Below are positions 24,601 through 34,170 of a stretch of DNA of 64,000 nt, one piece after another. Both the position numbers and the translations under genes were made by a program. The stretch lies in the NCBI RefSeq assembly GCF_036588685.1, contig NC_086373.1:56923164-56987163 (forward strand), given 5' to 3'. A model generated the notes under the pieces. It had not been told where the DNA came from. It searched no databases and was given only the letters and a program-made list of their open reading frames with translations. Numbering within the stretch: position 1 is the stretch's first letter; each line of letters opens with the position of its first letter. The stretch comes from Mytilus trossulus (Eukaryota; Mollusca; Bivalvia; Mytilida; Mytilidae).

Positions 24601-25151
24601 GTTGTGTCTATACTGTTTTTTTCCGGGAATAAATCAAAAGCAAGCTTCCCCTGAACAATTTGGTTATTGATTGTCAAGACATCATTTATATCGCTAAACG
24701 CGAAATAAGTAAAGATTATAATTATCTTTATCTTGATGTGATAAAATTGTATATGCATTCTGCTTCATATGAATGAAAATAAAAAGATGGCCAGTAGGCT
24801 AGGACCACATTAAATATCAAATTTAATATATACTGTTTATTCAAATAACCATGCCCTGACCTCAACAAATATGTTGTTGATGAAAAAGCTAATTAAAAAT
24901 ATACACTTTACGGTTATTTTTTTTAATATCAATTAACAAAATGATTAAAATAAACAAGAAAATGCAAACTCTGAAAATGAAAGTAAGCAACGTTAAGTGT
25001 ATTTAAAACGGTTGTGTGCTTTTATTTAACATCATCATGTTTAATAATTTTATGTAATTTTCATATTCCAGTATCTAGAACTCTGTAAATACTTACATGT
25101 AGATATGAAACAATATGTTAAAAATGAGATAAACAAAAATGATGCACCCAT
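12446..25151 (-). CDS. Secreted six-bladed YWTD (LDLR class B) propeller protein, 5 exons seen, 3' end open
   Basis: Five minus-strand exons (25151-25097, 23816-23645, 16713-16498, 14932-14820, 12694-12446) join without a stop and with compatible phases (1, 2, 2, 1) to give 268 codons plus one base. Residues 1-18 form a hydrophobic signal peptide. The rest fits six consecutive blades, including IYWTE, IYYVE and LYWIT motifs at blade positions and weaker blades FIYFPR and YIIYGS. Several N-glycosylation sequons (NIT, NGT, NLS, NTT) support secretion. YWTD propellers act as extracellular ligand-binding domains in LDLR, LRP and nidogen-type proteins. Here there are no LDL-A repeats before the propeller, which follows the signal peptide directly. 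No downstream EGF-like or transmembrane exon was found, so a secreted propeller or a receptor continuing beyond what I can see are both possible. Ligand unknown. Confidence 0.75.
12695..14819 (-). other. YWTD gene intron 4, with an antisense Penelope-tail repeat (R4) at about 13090-13500
   Basis: The repeat portion matches other R4 copies through CAAACGAATGGAAAACAA, GTCATATTCCTGACTTGG and GTAGAAAATGGTGGATTAAA. The rest of the intron holds no recognised feature. Confidence 0.6.
14820..14932 (-). CDS. YWTD gene exon 4: end of third and start of fourth blade
   Basis: 113 nt flanked by acceptor TTGTTTCTTTCAG and donor GTATGT. It encodes LIYYVERYDRIIKSSFNLS and PLGNVRVDCMDL. It begins and ends with one base of a split codon. 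Those phases are exactly what is needed to join exon 3 (ending in two bases, making Arg) to exon 5 (starting with two bases, making Asp). Confidence 0.8.
15383..15550. repeat. Two-copy tandem duplication, 84-bp period, in intron 3
   Basis: The block running from CAACAAACACC through TTACCATAAGATTACTATC to CAGCCACCCGATATTTT occurs twice with very few differences (starts 15383 and 15467). It lies in the intron between exons 3 and 4 of the YWTD gene. Confidence 0.85.
16060..16390 (+). repeat. Interspersed repeat R5, in intron 3
   Basis: It shares CATAATCCCGTCCTCTTTTC, GTGAGGTTCGTGTTGCTCAG and TTTGCACTTTTT-type landmarks with copies at 18835-19130, 33000-33260 and 35630-35780. Family of unknown class. 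Confidence 0.55.
16498..16713 (-). CDS. YWTD gene exon 3: second and part of third blade
   Basis: 216 nt flanked by acceptor TTTTTATTCAG and donor GTACGC. The translation includes NPAGLAIDSKFDHIYWTEIG, the clearest LDLR class B motif in the window, followed by SIVRCNLNGT and IQLDLANR. An in-frame ATG inside it is not the gene start. Confidence 0.85.
17748..18330 (+). repeat. Two direct R1b copies separated by about 120 bp
   Basis: Copies at about 17748-17980 and 18099-18330 share the series ACTAAAATTGT, CTCAGGCAAAGTTG, GATGAATTTGGCTA, TTTCAAATGTTTGGCTTTG and an AAATC(C/A)AGAAAA block. The first contains a hammerhead-like segment (17925-17966) with good stem I pairing (GCGTTC/GGACGC) but CTGGTGA in place of CTGATGA. 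The second is more decayed. Confidence 0.65.
18835..19130 (+). repeat. Interspersed repeat R5, in intron 2
   Basis: Recognised by GCTGTAACCATAATCCCTTC, GCTTACCCATTTTGGAG, TTTGTATTGCTCAGTCATTA and GTTTTTAGTTTGTCCTCGAC, in the same order as the other R5 copies. Confidence 0.5.
20054..20345 (-). repeat. Hammerhead repeat locus with two ribozyme segments (R1)
   Basis: Two minus-strand hammerhead-like segments lie about 165 bp apart. One is at 20102-20146: CTGATGA intact but the GAAA block mutated. The other is at 20267-20310: GAAA, stem II and the GTC cleavage triplet intact but CTGTTGA in the core. A dimeric arrangement of ribozymes is typical of retrozyme loci. Both copies are probably inactive. 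Confidence 0.6.
21171..21345 (+). repeat. Interspersed repeat R6, in intron 2
   Basis: It contains CACTGAACTAGTATACAT, GTGCGGGAGTTACTCGCTAC, TAAAGACCCATTGATAGCC and ATCGGGTTGTTGTCGCTATG, matching the layout at 12000-12180. Confidence 0.65.
21457..23163. repeat. Minisatellite, 38-bp unit, about 45 copies, in intron 2
   Basis: The unit reads TGGCATGACATGGACTTGAT then AATATCTAGATACTACAG (38 bp). It is repeated for about 1.7 kb with point changes, occasional length changes and variant units (for example ACATAGATACT). A longer period is superimposed: the variant series starting AATATTAAGATACTAGAG at 21745 recurs at 21999, about seven units later with a small deletion. Expansion therefore also occurred in multi-unit blocks. 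The array sits between exons 2 and 3 of the YWTD gene. Confidence 0.9.
23645..23816 (-). CDS. YWTD gene exon 2: first propeller blade
   Basis: 172 nt flanked by acceptor TTTGTTACAG and donor GTATGT. It encodes MELDLRTRNSKLL and FIYFPRYHEHDIMR, the pattern of a YWTD repeat strand set (ΦYF... followed by IMR) with a divergent YWTD motif. It starts with two bases of a split codon and ends with two. Confidence 0.75.
23817..25096 (-). other. YWTD gene intron 1, with a repeat-like segment at about 24000-24595
   Basis: The inner segment includes GGGGAGGTAACTCTAAAACA and two related stretches containing ACGGTGACC (about 24291 and 24470), a pattern I associate with a dispersed mussel repeat. No second copy occurs in this window, so this rests on recall. 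The rest is unremarkable. Confidence 0.35.
25097..25151 (-). CDS. YWTD gene exon 1: start codon and signal peptide
   Basis: The ATG has A at -3 and G at +4. It is followed by MGASFLFISFLTYCFIST, a typical signal peptide. A consensus donor GTAAGT follows at 25096, leaving one base (T). That base joins GC of the next exon to make a Cys codon. Phase match, donor quality and signal-peptide character together support it; no transcript evidence is available. Confidence 0.7.
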
Positions 25152-25203
25152 ACTTCTGACGATCGACGACGCACAGGAAATATTTGTACAAGTTCTTTTG
25201 TTC

Positions 25204-25738
25204 GTTCTTCGCGTCACAGGTGAAATGATCTTATATGAACAATTGAAATGACTGAGTGTGTGGAAAAACACACAAACGATACCCTTAACTGTTGTATTTA
25301 AAATCTGCAGATTGATTTACGTTTCAAATACAAGTTTCGTTTATGTACGTTGTATTCACATGATAAAAACATGAAAAATTAGAAAAATAAAATTTTCATA
25401 AAATTGTATAGAAAAAATAAGGTATATTTAAATGAATAATTTGCAGTTAGTAGAAATTTTACTTTAAACAGGTTGAGGTTGTCCTTGGCGGCACAGGTAA
25501 AATGATCATATCTGTACACTTATCATAACTGAGTGTGTGGGAGAAAACACAAACCATAAATTAAATTGTTACATTTAAAATCTGCAGATTGATAAACGTT
25601 TTAATTACTAGTTAGTTTTTTTTGTAATAAAATGATAAAACCATGAAAATTTAGAGAAAACAAACATGTATATAAGATATAATATATTTAAAAGAATAAA
25701 TTGCAGATAGCAAAAATCTTACCTAAAACAGGTTTGGA
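25204..25738. repeat. Tandem duplication immediately upstream of the YWTD gene start
   Basis: Unit A (25204-25480) and unit B (25481-25738) share CACAGG(T)..AAATGATC, ACTGAGTGTGTGG, TTTAAAATCTGCAGATTGAT, TGATAAAA, AATTGCAG and TTAAACAGGTT-type blocks in the same order, at roughly 80% similarity. Unit A ends only about 50 bp before the start codon at 25151, so the duplicated DNA probably covers the promoter or 5' UTR. In unit B the minus strand contains CTGTTTTAG followed by GTAAGA, a possible non-coding exon donor that is degraded in unit A. Confidence 0.75.
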
Positions 25739-26259
25739 ACAGACCCCATATACGGATTATATATGTATAGAATGATTATCCTTCGAGGAATATTTTTTTG
25801 GGACTGGATTTAAAGCAGAACATGGCAATTCGCATTTCTTACTTCTTAATGGCAGTAGCATGCAACATTGGATGCACCAGTTGATATATACGTGACTTTA
25901 AAAAGGAACGAAAGATACCAGAGGGACATTCAATATGCACATGCCTAACTCCCTGCTAAACTGACAAAATATACAATCTACTGATTATCATAATTGAAAG
26001 CTGTGTTGATCAGGTACATTCAACACATTTGTGCCTGAAGGAACATGTTTCTATTGCTAGATTTACTATAAAATTTAAATGTCAATTGTCTCAAGGTTTG
26101 TTGGTCAGGTGTTCAAATAGGTACACAAAAGTTGCAAGTTATGTCACTTTAGCAGGAAACTTGGCATCCAAAGTTTGAGGAAAGTGCAATAACTGATACG
26201 TGTATTGCTAAAGTTTATAAACAATATACAATATTTCGGTCTAAACAAATATATCTTTC
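25739..26259. other. Intergenic DNA, nothing recognised
   Basis: No gene, RNA or bounded repeat is apparent. Confidence 0.35.
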
Positions 26260-26620
26260 TCCCTCACGCAAAGCTCTGATTACTCGCCTAGCTTTGGCAA
26301 TACTTTTTTGTCCTTTTTGGTTTTTAACTTTGTAAGGGAGGACTAATAGTCCTTGAGGGTATTACCAGCCTATTACAAAATTTTGTAAAAAAAAAGTTAT
26401 TAATATTTCCTGTAACAAAATTTTGAAATTCATTAAAAATAAAGGAATGTATCTCTCTCATACAAAGCTCTGATTCCTTGACCAGCTTGGACTATAATTT
26501 TTTGTCCTTTTCGGTTGTTAGCTCTTCATGTATTAAATAAACTTTGTATTTTCAATAAAGAGACATTAATTGTCGAAATGCGCATCTGATGCAGAAAAAT
26601 TGGTACCCTTTATGTTATTT
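26260..26620 (+). repeat. R1/R1b hammerhead-type repeat fragments
   Basis: Two partial units (about 26260-26375 and 26450-26620) share CTC(A/T)..CAAAGCTCTGATT and TTTTTGTCCTTTT. The second ends in a plus-strand hammerhead remnant (GACATTAATTGTCGAAATGC then GCATCTGATGC): stem II, GAAA and stem I 3' strand are recognisable, but the CTGANGA core is lost. Confidence 0.5.
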
Positions 26621-28039
26621 ATCCTTCTTTAGAGGATAATCACTCTATACAGATATTAAGACTTTATAGCGGTTTTGATTCCAACCTGGTCAAAAGAATA
26701 TAAAAACTAAGATTATTTGCAGATCAAGAATTTATTTAAAAAGTAAAATAAAACAAAAAACCGAACTCCGGAGAAAATTCAAACGGAACATCCCTTATCA
26801 AATGTCATTATCAAAAGCTTAGACACTTCTAACGAATGGAAAACAACTGTAATATTCCTGACTTTTTACGGGCATTATCTTATGTAGAAAATGTCGAATA
26901 AACCTGGTTTGCATCTTTGAAAATAACACTTTAATAAAAACAACAACTTGATACCATAAAAAACATTTCTTTATAAGTGACAAGGCCAGTTTTTGTGAAT
27001 CTTGTATACATGTAACTGATTATTTTTGTCTATCTATAACAGTTCCAAAATTAAATTAAATTAACGAATTTGATATGAAGATCTTCCACAAGATAATTAT
27101 AAATAGCTTGCTACTGTACTAAAACTCACATGACAAATCTGAATTAGTCTCAGTTTTACTAGACATAACTTGACCACAATCTTTACCATGCTCGACTATA
27201 CCGATTTGTATTGAACTAGAAGGAACTAAATGTAGCACGTAGTCCAATACTTGAAGTAAGATGAAATTTCTCATTAGTATTGTTGTTCATATATTAATGA
27301 TTATTTCTTAGTTTGCCTATATAGTTAAGAAGGAAGACACCAGGGGGGGGGGGTCAATAAAAAGCTGCAAGTCCAATGAAAAAGACAACAACATGACATA
27401 AGAAAAAACGTCGAAAAGACAATACAACAGTGACAAAACAATACATATACAAGTATAGTTTGAGCAGTATGATCCCCATAAGATACATATACATCACTGC
27501 TGGTGATCCGATTGATAAATCTGTAGTAGAGTTTTTACTGGTTCAGAAGTACTATATAATAAATATAATTATTGCTGTGACTGTATCCTGCATTAATTTG
27601 TAGAATCCTTTATTATAGATAATTCAGCTGATCTGTAACAACACCATCTTCATGCCTTATATATCATGTACTGTATTACGACACTAGGATTAAAACTGAC
27701 GAAGAAAGGTAACAAGGTGACCTGCCTGACGAAACTGTTTCCAATATATTTCAGATGACGTACTTCTCTATCCTGGACGATATTGAGATCCCCCTTAATA
27801 ACATGGCTATAGGAATAATATCTAAACTTCGACGACTCACAGTTTTGAGTTAATAGCGTTTTATTTTCTAAATTGACGTTACCAACGTATAAATAAAAGT
27901 TAAACTTCTGCTGTTTTGTTTGTATGTGTATGAAATAATATTTGTTTCTGTGTTACCCAAAATAGGAGGCATAAGGTTGTGTACGGTAGACAAATTAAAT
28001 ATACTCGATAAGTTGAAAAAAATACCTCTGTAATTGTGC
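26621..28039. other. Intergenic DNA with an antisense R4 copy at 26750-26935
   Basis: The R4 fragment contains CGGAACATCCCTTATCAAAT, CTAACGAATGGAAAACAACT and GTAATATTCCTGACTTTT. A run of ten G occurs near 27343. Nothing else is recognised. Confidence 0.45.
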
Positions 28040-29640
28040 ACTTAGCTTTCAGAAAAAAAATCACAAATGTCTTTAATCAAATGTCAAAATCAAAAGCTGA
28101 AATACATCAAACGAATGGATAACAACTGTCATATTCTTGACTTGGTAAAGGCATTTTCCTATGATGAAAATGGTGGATTGAATCTGGTTTGATAGATAGC
28201 TAACAGAGATTGGTCCGATTACTTTCAATGTAATTGATTAAATTACAATTACTTTGTCATTTGTACGATTAAATTAAATTAACGATTACATCATTTCTGA
28301 AAGTGTCTGATTAAATTAATGATTACATTGGCAAAGTAATCATGATTACATCTGATTACAATGAATAAAAAAAACAAAAAAAAAACAGTTTGAATGATGT
28401 GCATGAATTAACGTTTAATATATAACTATAGCACTTTTTCCAAAGGATTTTGTTTTGTATATTATAAAATGACAACCTCAAACTTCCTCTATTTAATAAA
28501 CCACAAAAGTTCACTACATACATTCATTTGTGCATGAACATTGTGTCACCCATTACACTTTATCATTATTTTTCTCTGAATTATTTTGACTTCAATTGAA
28601 TATGGCTTTATAAAGAGTTTGCTGTTTGTCTTCTGACCTCTTACAGACTTTGTATGTATTTCAAGGTGCAGTGTGTGAAAGTTAAAATATGGATGAAATA
28701 AAGTTACCGGATAAAAACTATGTAAAATTTTAATAGAATTGTTTAAACAAATTGTTAATAAAATACAATTATACTACAATATAAATCAATGCATTTTACA
28801 TGTCCAGTCCAAGTATATACTAAAATTTACTTATTTTAAGCAAGATATTTGTCCAACTTTTAATTTAGTTTCTGCTAATTAGATAAATTTTCACATGTCT
28901 GATTAATCTTTTATCATATATATTGCCCTACAGCTACATTATGTATACTTAATTGGAAATTGTAATAAAAACAAACCTTAATTGGTTTCCTACCTGTCAA
29001 TTCAGAGTTGACAAAAAAACACAATATTAACAAAAGATTATAATTCAGGGTTAAAGAAAAGTATAATACTACTTAAATATAATAGTTTTTAATCAAATAT
29101 ATATGTACATCTTTAAATTGTGAATATATGTAGAATATCTTTTTCTAGAGACATAAAATTGTATGACATGTCTCCTCTTAGGCTAATTATGACTTTTAAA
29201 TACTGTTACAGTTTATTTCTTACTGAAGTATACAAATCAATTATAAACATGCTTTAAAAAGTAAACCAAGCTATATTAACTTGTTGAATATTCATTCAAT
29301 AAGAAGAACAAAAAGGTTCATTTATTGACCACAGTTCAAGATTTTTTTCATTGTAATCAGAATGTAATCATAAAGTAATCAGGATTACAGGGCATTTTGA
29401 AAAGTAATTGATTAAATTAAATTATATGTAATCAGATTTTTGTCTGATTGATAATTACAATGATTACTTTGAAAATTGTAATCAATTACAGCTGATTAAC
29501 GATTACAATTACAATTACCCCAAGTCTGATAGCTAAACCTCTCATTTGTATGACAGTAGCATCAAATTCCATTATATTGACAACGATGCGGAAAAAAACC
29601 CCAGACATAATACTAGTAGGTAAAAATGTCAACTAATATT
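28040..29640 (-). repeat. R4 (Penelope-tail-like) repeat split by a hAT-like insertion
   Basis: The left part (28040-28203) and right part (29529-29640) are consecutive pieces of one R4 copy, as shown by the uninterrupted order in the copy at 62265-62745. The break lies exactly at the element described at 28204-29528. Confidence 0.75.
28204..29528. mobile_element. Non-autonomous hAT-like DNA transposon, 1325 bp
   Basis: The ends are CAGAGATTGG and CCCAAGTCTG (CAG...CTG). They are flanked by identical 8-bp target duplications ATAGCTAA at 28196-28203 and 29529-29536. Both termini are rich in GATTACA-type subrepeats in inverted arrangement (left to about 28365, right from about 29335). CAG/CTG ends plus an 8-bp duplication are hallmarks of the hAT superfamily. 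No transposase frame is present. The interior is AT-rich without recognised sequence. Confidence 0.8.
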
Positions 29641-29844
29641 TGCCCCAAATGTTTGCAATATGTGAGGGATACAACGAGCAAATTTGGTGAGTCCTTACAT
29701 AGAACATTTGTTTCATTGACAATTGACAATTTTTTTGTAACATTTTGTAAGGAAGATAAAACACCACTTATGTGTGAACTAATCATAACTAATCATTTCT
29801 TGTTTGATATATTCAATTTTTTTGGGGGGTGGGGGGTGATTAAG

Positions 29845-30110
29845 TTCCAATGGCACCAACATATGGTGTTTAAATATAAACTTGTCGGATTCGCTCATGT
29901 ATGTAACAATGTGCTTGATCTTAACGAAATTAATCTTTTTTTTAAATTGTTACATCCGGATTTACGATACATAGATAACTGTTACTAAATTTTATCAACG
30001 ATATGTATAAATATTCGTAGACTTTCTCTAATTTCATTTTGAACAGCTTTTAAGCGTAAATGCCACATTTCTTATCATGAATTAGAATAGAAGTACTAGT
30101 TGTCATTTTT
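29845..30110 (+). pseudogene. Penelope-like reverse transcriptase C-terminal remnant
   Basis: One frame reads VPMAPTYGV, and a shifted frame reads KLVGFAHVCNNVLDLNEINL. These correspond to the DVPLAPSHGV and QLVRYARVCCDVFDFNERNL segments of the copy at 58320-58420. At least one frameshift and a stop separate them. A 120-codon open frame from 29626 covers part of this by chance and is not a gene. Confidence 0.6.
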
Positions 30111-30770
30111 TTGTTTTTCTATTTGATATAGTTTGTTCACTTAGTATCCCATGCGTACTTAACTTGTACGAATTGATCCCAATAATGGTTACACAAATAG
30201 ATCAAAAACATGGTATATCGAAGCTTAAGTCAAGAGAAAAAATTCTAACAGACAAATCCGATATATGAATTTGAAGATATGCAAATCATTTTAGAGTGGT
30301 CAATCAGAACACATCTTACATCAAATGGATTAAGTGTTAGGAATCCAAACGCCATATTTATTTAAGTGGGTTTTCAACATTCGGCATTACTTTATTTGTC
30401 AGACAGGATTCCGTTGGCGAATATATACTTAAGCCAAATTAGATTCAATTCAATATTAGTCATGAGGTTTAAGTACATTTTTTATTAGTAATTCCATAAG
30501 AAAAGAGTAAAATCACATAAATATTGATCTCCGGGGGAATTTGAAATGAATAGAGTGCACAAGATGTTTGGAAATACACTTCTCCCCGCAAGAACAAAAA
30601 CCGAGTCGTTTTACTGCCCTTTTGTTTATTTCGATTTTTTTACTCTAACTTGCAGCAAATTTTCTTCAAAAATTAATTATAAGACGTTCAATGTGAAAGA
30701 TGTTTCATGTTTAATATGTTTGCTTAAAAAAAATAACATATTCAAACAAAATTTGTCAAAATTCAATTGC
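30111..30770. other. Region downstream of the fucosyltransferase gene
   Basis: On the minus strand an AATAAA lies near 30625, about 145 bp past the stop codon of the 30771-31717 gene, and could be its polyadenylation signal. Nothing else is recognised. The open frame at 30546-30833 on the plus strand overlaps the gene and is a shadow. Confidence 0.35.
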
Positions 30771-31717
30771 TTAAAGTCCTACCCATTGTGGATAGAAATG
30801 GTCTTCAAAATTAAGTATGCGTTCAAATCGTGAACCCTTTTTTGCAGCATCTTTAACGTAAACCACTTTACCACCAGTCAAATAACCAATCCACCAGCCA
30901 AAAGTTCCTATTGTCATGATTGTATGGTCACAAGCAACGACAGTTGCCATATCAAACTCTCGTTTGCCTAAGGATATAAATTCTACAGGAACATGAGTGG
31001 GCATATTTTTTTTAGACCAATCCATACCATCTGATATAACTAGAAATAAAACAGTTGCATACATTTTAGCATAATAGTTCACAGATCTGTTTAAAAACTC
31101 AGGTGTAGCGATGTTAAATCCATCATTGTTTTTTACCTTGTCACCTCTCCTTATATGAACACCTACCAAAGTAATACTCTGTCGAGACTGAATTTTTCGT
31201 GTTTCTAATATCTTCCTAATTGTCTCTTCTGCAGTATTTTGAATATGCTTTTGAAATGTTAATTGCCTTCGGAGATCCGTATCATACATGTGAAAATATT
31301 TCCACGACTGAAGTCCATATCCTAGCTGAATGTTATCTTCCGAACTAAAATTAAGTAAAGTTTTGTTGTATGTCGGAGATGCTTTATCTAAAACTTTCCG
31401 AAACCCCTTACATAATCCCTTTGGTTTATCGGATGTCACATTAATTGCAAACACTTTTCGGATTTCAGCATCGGGAGGTACGATAAGCTCCATTTGTTTA
31501 GTTCTTGCAGCAGCAAACGAAGTAGAAAATTGAAACAATCTATTTCCGAGTCCACCTTGTAAAATAGGACATATTGACCCTTTCTTTTTATTAGTTACTC
31601 TATCAACATATGTTGCTGACATTTCTCTCCTGTAGAAAGGTACTGGTAAATATGTTACCGTGGATCTATCAAACAGTTGTCTGACAAGAACGTGAATTGG
31701 AAATAGTAACAAGGTAC
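30771..31717 (-). CDS. GT11 alpha-1,2-fucosyltransferase-like protein, terminal exon
   Basis: This enzyme family transfers fucose from GDP-fucose to galactose in alpha-1,2 linkage on glycans, in the Golgi. Counting from the first open codon after the upstream stop, the conserved GT11 blocks are all present: QGGLGNRLFQF (about 52-62), GVHIRRGDKV with the HxRRGD GDP-fucose motif (186-191), SDGMDW (227-232) and TIGTFGWWIGYLTGG (267-281). The catalytic part ends normally at QWVGL before TAA. The frame has no ATG until residue 31 (31622) and no transmembrane anchor, which animal GT11 enzymes usually have. A possible acceptor (TTTAAG before 31717) suggests an upstream exon encoding it, which I could not find. 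It could alternatively start at 31622. Protein function is well supported; the 5' end is not. Confidence 0.85.
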
Positions 31718-32139
31718 CTTAAATGTATAACAAAATCAGAGAATATTACATTATGACAAGTATCAATACATACATACCATTCTTACAAAAGACACACTAT
31801 TAACATTTGTACGATCGAATCAAGGTCTTTGAAACGCACAATATATATTGTCAATAGAAAACAACTAAAATGTTATAAACACATAGGAGACGAACAAAAC
31901 GTTGCATTCACTGTTCTCAAATAAATATTGTATGTACTGTCCCGAGGAACTCAGTATAAACTGCATCACTTCATTCATTGCAGTTATATGCCGTGATCTT
32001 CAATTGAAATATGAACGAATAATTTCACATATGAATGTCATTCATATGATGTAGCATACAAACAACTTAAATGCAAAGAAATATTCGAATATTTTCCATT
32101 GCAAGGGCTCTTGTCATGTTTATGCTTTCATATCTGTCT
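31718..32139. other. Upstream of the fucosyltransferase exon, nothing recognised
   Basis: This is where an anchor-encoding exon would be expected on the minus strand. No ATG with a hydrophobic stretch and a good donor was seen. Confidence 0.3.
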
Positions 32140-32345
32140 ATGGTAATGTCCATTGTTGAAGGCCGTACGTTGACTATACTTGGTAATTTTTGTGTCATTT
32201 GGTCTTTTGTGGAGAGTTGTCTCATTGGCAATAAATACACTTCTTCTTTTTTATATTAGGTAAAGATTATGCTTATTGTTAAAGTCCGTACGTGGACCTA
32301 CAGTTGTAAACCTCGCCAATAGGTATGTTGTCTTCCTGGAAATCA
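32140..32345 (+). repeat. Penelope-tail fragments (R2)
   Basis: The block TTGTTGAAGGCCGTACGTTG, GTGTCATTTGGTCTTTTGTG, AGTTGTCTCATTGGCAATAA then ACTTCTTCTTTTTTATA matches the end of the tail at 59360-59475. It is followed by a shorter partial copy near 32280-32345. Confidence 0.6.
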
Positions 32346-32999
32346 TACCAAATCTTTTAATTCTTAAATTATAAAAAAAAAACGAATCAAAGAAATGAAT
32401 TATCGAAGGAAATATACTACTCATGGCCAATTAACACCTAATTATAACTCTACAATGTGAAGTTCGGTCACTCATCGCTATATGAAAAGGAAGTATTTTG
32501 CCAAAATTACTCTACATTCACTCCTTAAATCGTTCTTGACTGGATGACACATGTATATTATCAATCTAGAGTGTTTGATGCATAGTGTTTCTATATTTTG
32601 TATGTGTTGTTTGTTTATGAAGTTCAAGCGGTGAGATTGGCTCTGAATCTTGAATATGACTTCGTTATTTGAATTCTTGGACAAGTAATTCCTTTGATAA
32701 TTCAACATGTATCATACGTCCATTTACGTAAAGCTTATATATGATCACATACACATTTGTGTTGAAATACAAGATGAAAAAAATAGTGATCATTGCCTAA
32801 AAAAAAATATGTTTAGCATTGGTTTAATAATGTCCACAAAACTTGTTCACATTTCTTCTGAGGTTGTTTGCTTCAAAGACATGAATAATACTCACATAGA
32901 GCTAAATATAACAGCTTCTGTATCAAAGGCTTCGTCTACAAAACATGTTTTGCATTTATTATCATAAAATTTATATTTGATTATGTATCTACACTTGCT
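32346..32999. other. Intergenic DNA, nothing recognised
   Basis: Short frames on both strands (for example 32478-32708 minus, 32707-32967 plus) show no domain or conservation signal I can recognise. Confidence 0.35.
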
Positions 33000-33260
33000 A
33001 CCACAATTTTATTTATAACGGCTTCCTGTTCCAACAAAATTGGAGCAAGGGTTTCAAGTAAAAAAGTGGGTCTGCTTACAATTCCAGAGCAGTTGAGATC
33101 ACCCTTATTTTTATTGGGTTCGTGCTGCATACATTTTTTTGTCTTATGAGAACTTATTCATCGTTTCGTCGTCTTTACTTTTTTCAAGGTGTTGGCAGCT
33201 TCACTTAATTCATGATTTGTTTTACTTGGTATTTTCTGAAAAAAATTTCCTATCATCACA
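33000..33260 (+). repeat. Interspersed repeat R5
   Basis: It contains GGTCTGCTTACAATTCCAGA, TGAGATCACCCTTATTTTTA, TTGGGTTCGTGCTGCATA and TTTTCAAGGTGTTGGCAGC in the order of other R5 copies. Confidence 0.55.
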
Positions 33261-33839
33261 GTATTGAACTGTTTTTATTCTCATTTGATACACCAGAAAA
33301 ATTGAAGATTTGTTGATATATTTTCAAAATGCCAATAATTTAGTTTTTAACATATTTCGTTTTAGTTGTATTAGGCCAATTATTCAATTTTCACAAATAC
33401 ATTAAAGTGGCATTATGTGCTAAATATCAAATTCATTCGAATACAAAACGCATTGTCTGGAATCTCAAGGTTATAACATTACTATTGCATTCCTATTTAG
33501 GCGTCGTATGGGCGGACATGTAAATTTGAAATACAAATAACAGCCAGGTAAGCAAGTGCAACAGTATAAATGGTCAATTGTCAAGTTCCGTTTGAAATTA
33601 TTTCATATATGAAAACATATAGATTAAATGTTGAACATTTACTAGTAACCTGTAAATGTACGATGTTTTGGCAGGTCGATTTAGTTGACAAAATCGGTCT
33701 TTGTGATGTTGCACTGACATTCTGTCAAGTCACTGGACATGTTGAACACATATACCATTCACCTCTAACAAAGGTCGCATAAATACGTTAAAAATGAGTT
33801 TTGATTTTTTGCTTGCAAGCATAAAACATATAATATATA
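33261..33839. other. Intergenic DNA, nothing recognised
   Basis: A 70-codon frame at 33570-33782 lacks a convincing domain. Confidence 0.3.
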
Positions 33840-34170
33840 TATAAAAAAAGAAGATGTGGTATGATTGCCAATGAGACAACTATCCACAAAGGAAAAATAT
33901 GACACAGACATTAACAACTATAGGTCACTGTTCGGCCTTCAACAATGAGCAAAACCCATACCGCATAGTCGGCTATAAAAGGCCCCGATAAGACAATGTA
34001 AAATAATTCAAACAAGAAAACTAATGGCCTTATTTATGTAAATAAAAATGAACGAAAAACAAATATGTAACACATAAACAAACGAAAACCACTGAATTAC
34101 AGGCTCCAGACTTGGGACAGGCACATACATAAATAATGTGGCGGGGTTTATGTTTTTTTAAAAACTTTTT
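33840..34170 (-). repeat. Penelope-tail repeat R2, antisense copy
   Basis: Read on the minus strand it matches 59150-59470: CCCGCCACATTAT, TGTGCCTGTCCCAAGTC, AAGGCCATTAGTTTTC, CTTATCGGGGCCTTTTATAG, TGTTGAAGGCCGAACAGTG and the final CCACATCTTCTTTTTTTATA-type end. It is 5'-truncated. Confidence 0.7.

Noticed and set aside
25690..25770. A coding first exon ending at the CTGTTTTAG/GTAAGA donor on the minus strand
   Set aside because: In the phase needed to join the next exon a TAA stop lies shortly upstream and no acceptor separates it; a non-coding exon remains possible.
29626..29988. 120-codon open frame as a gene
   Set aside because: It crosses the end of an R4 repeat and a frameshifted Penelope-like RT remnant; the recognisable residues lie in two different frames.
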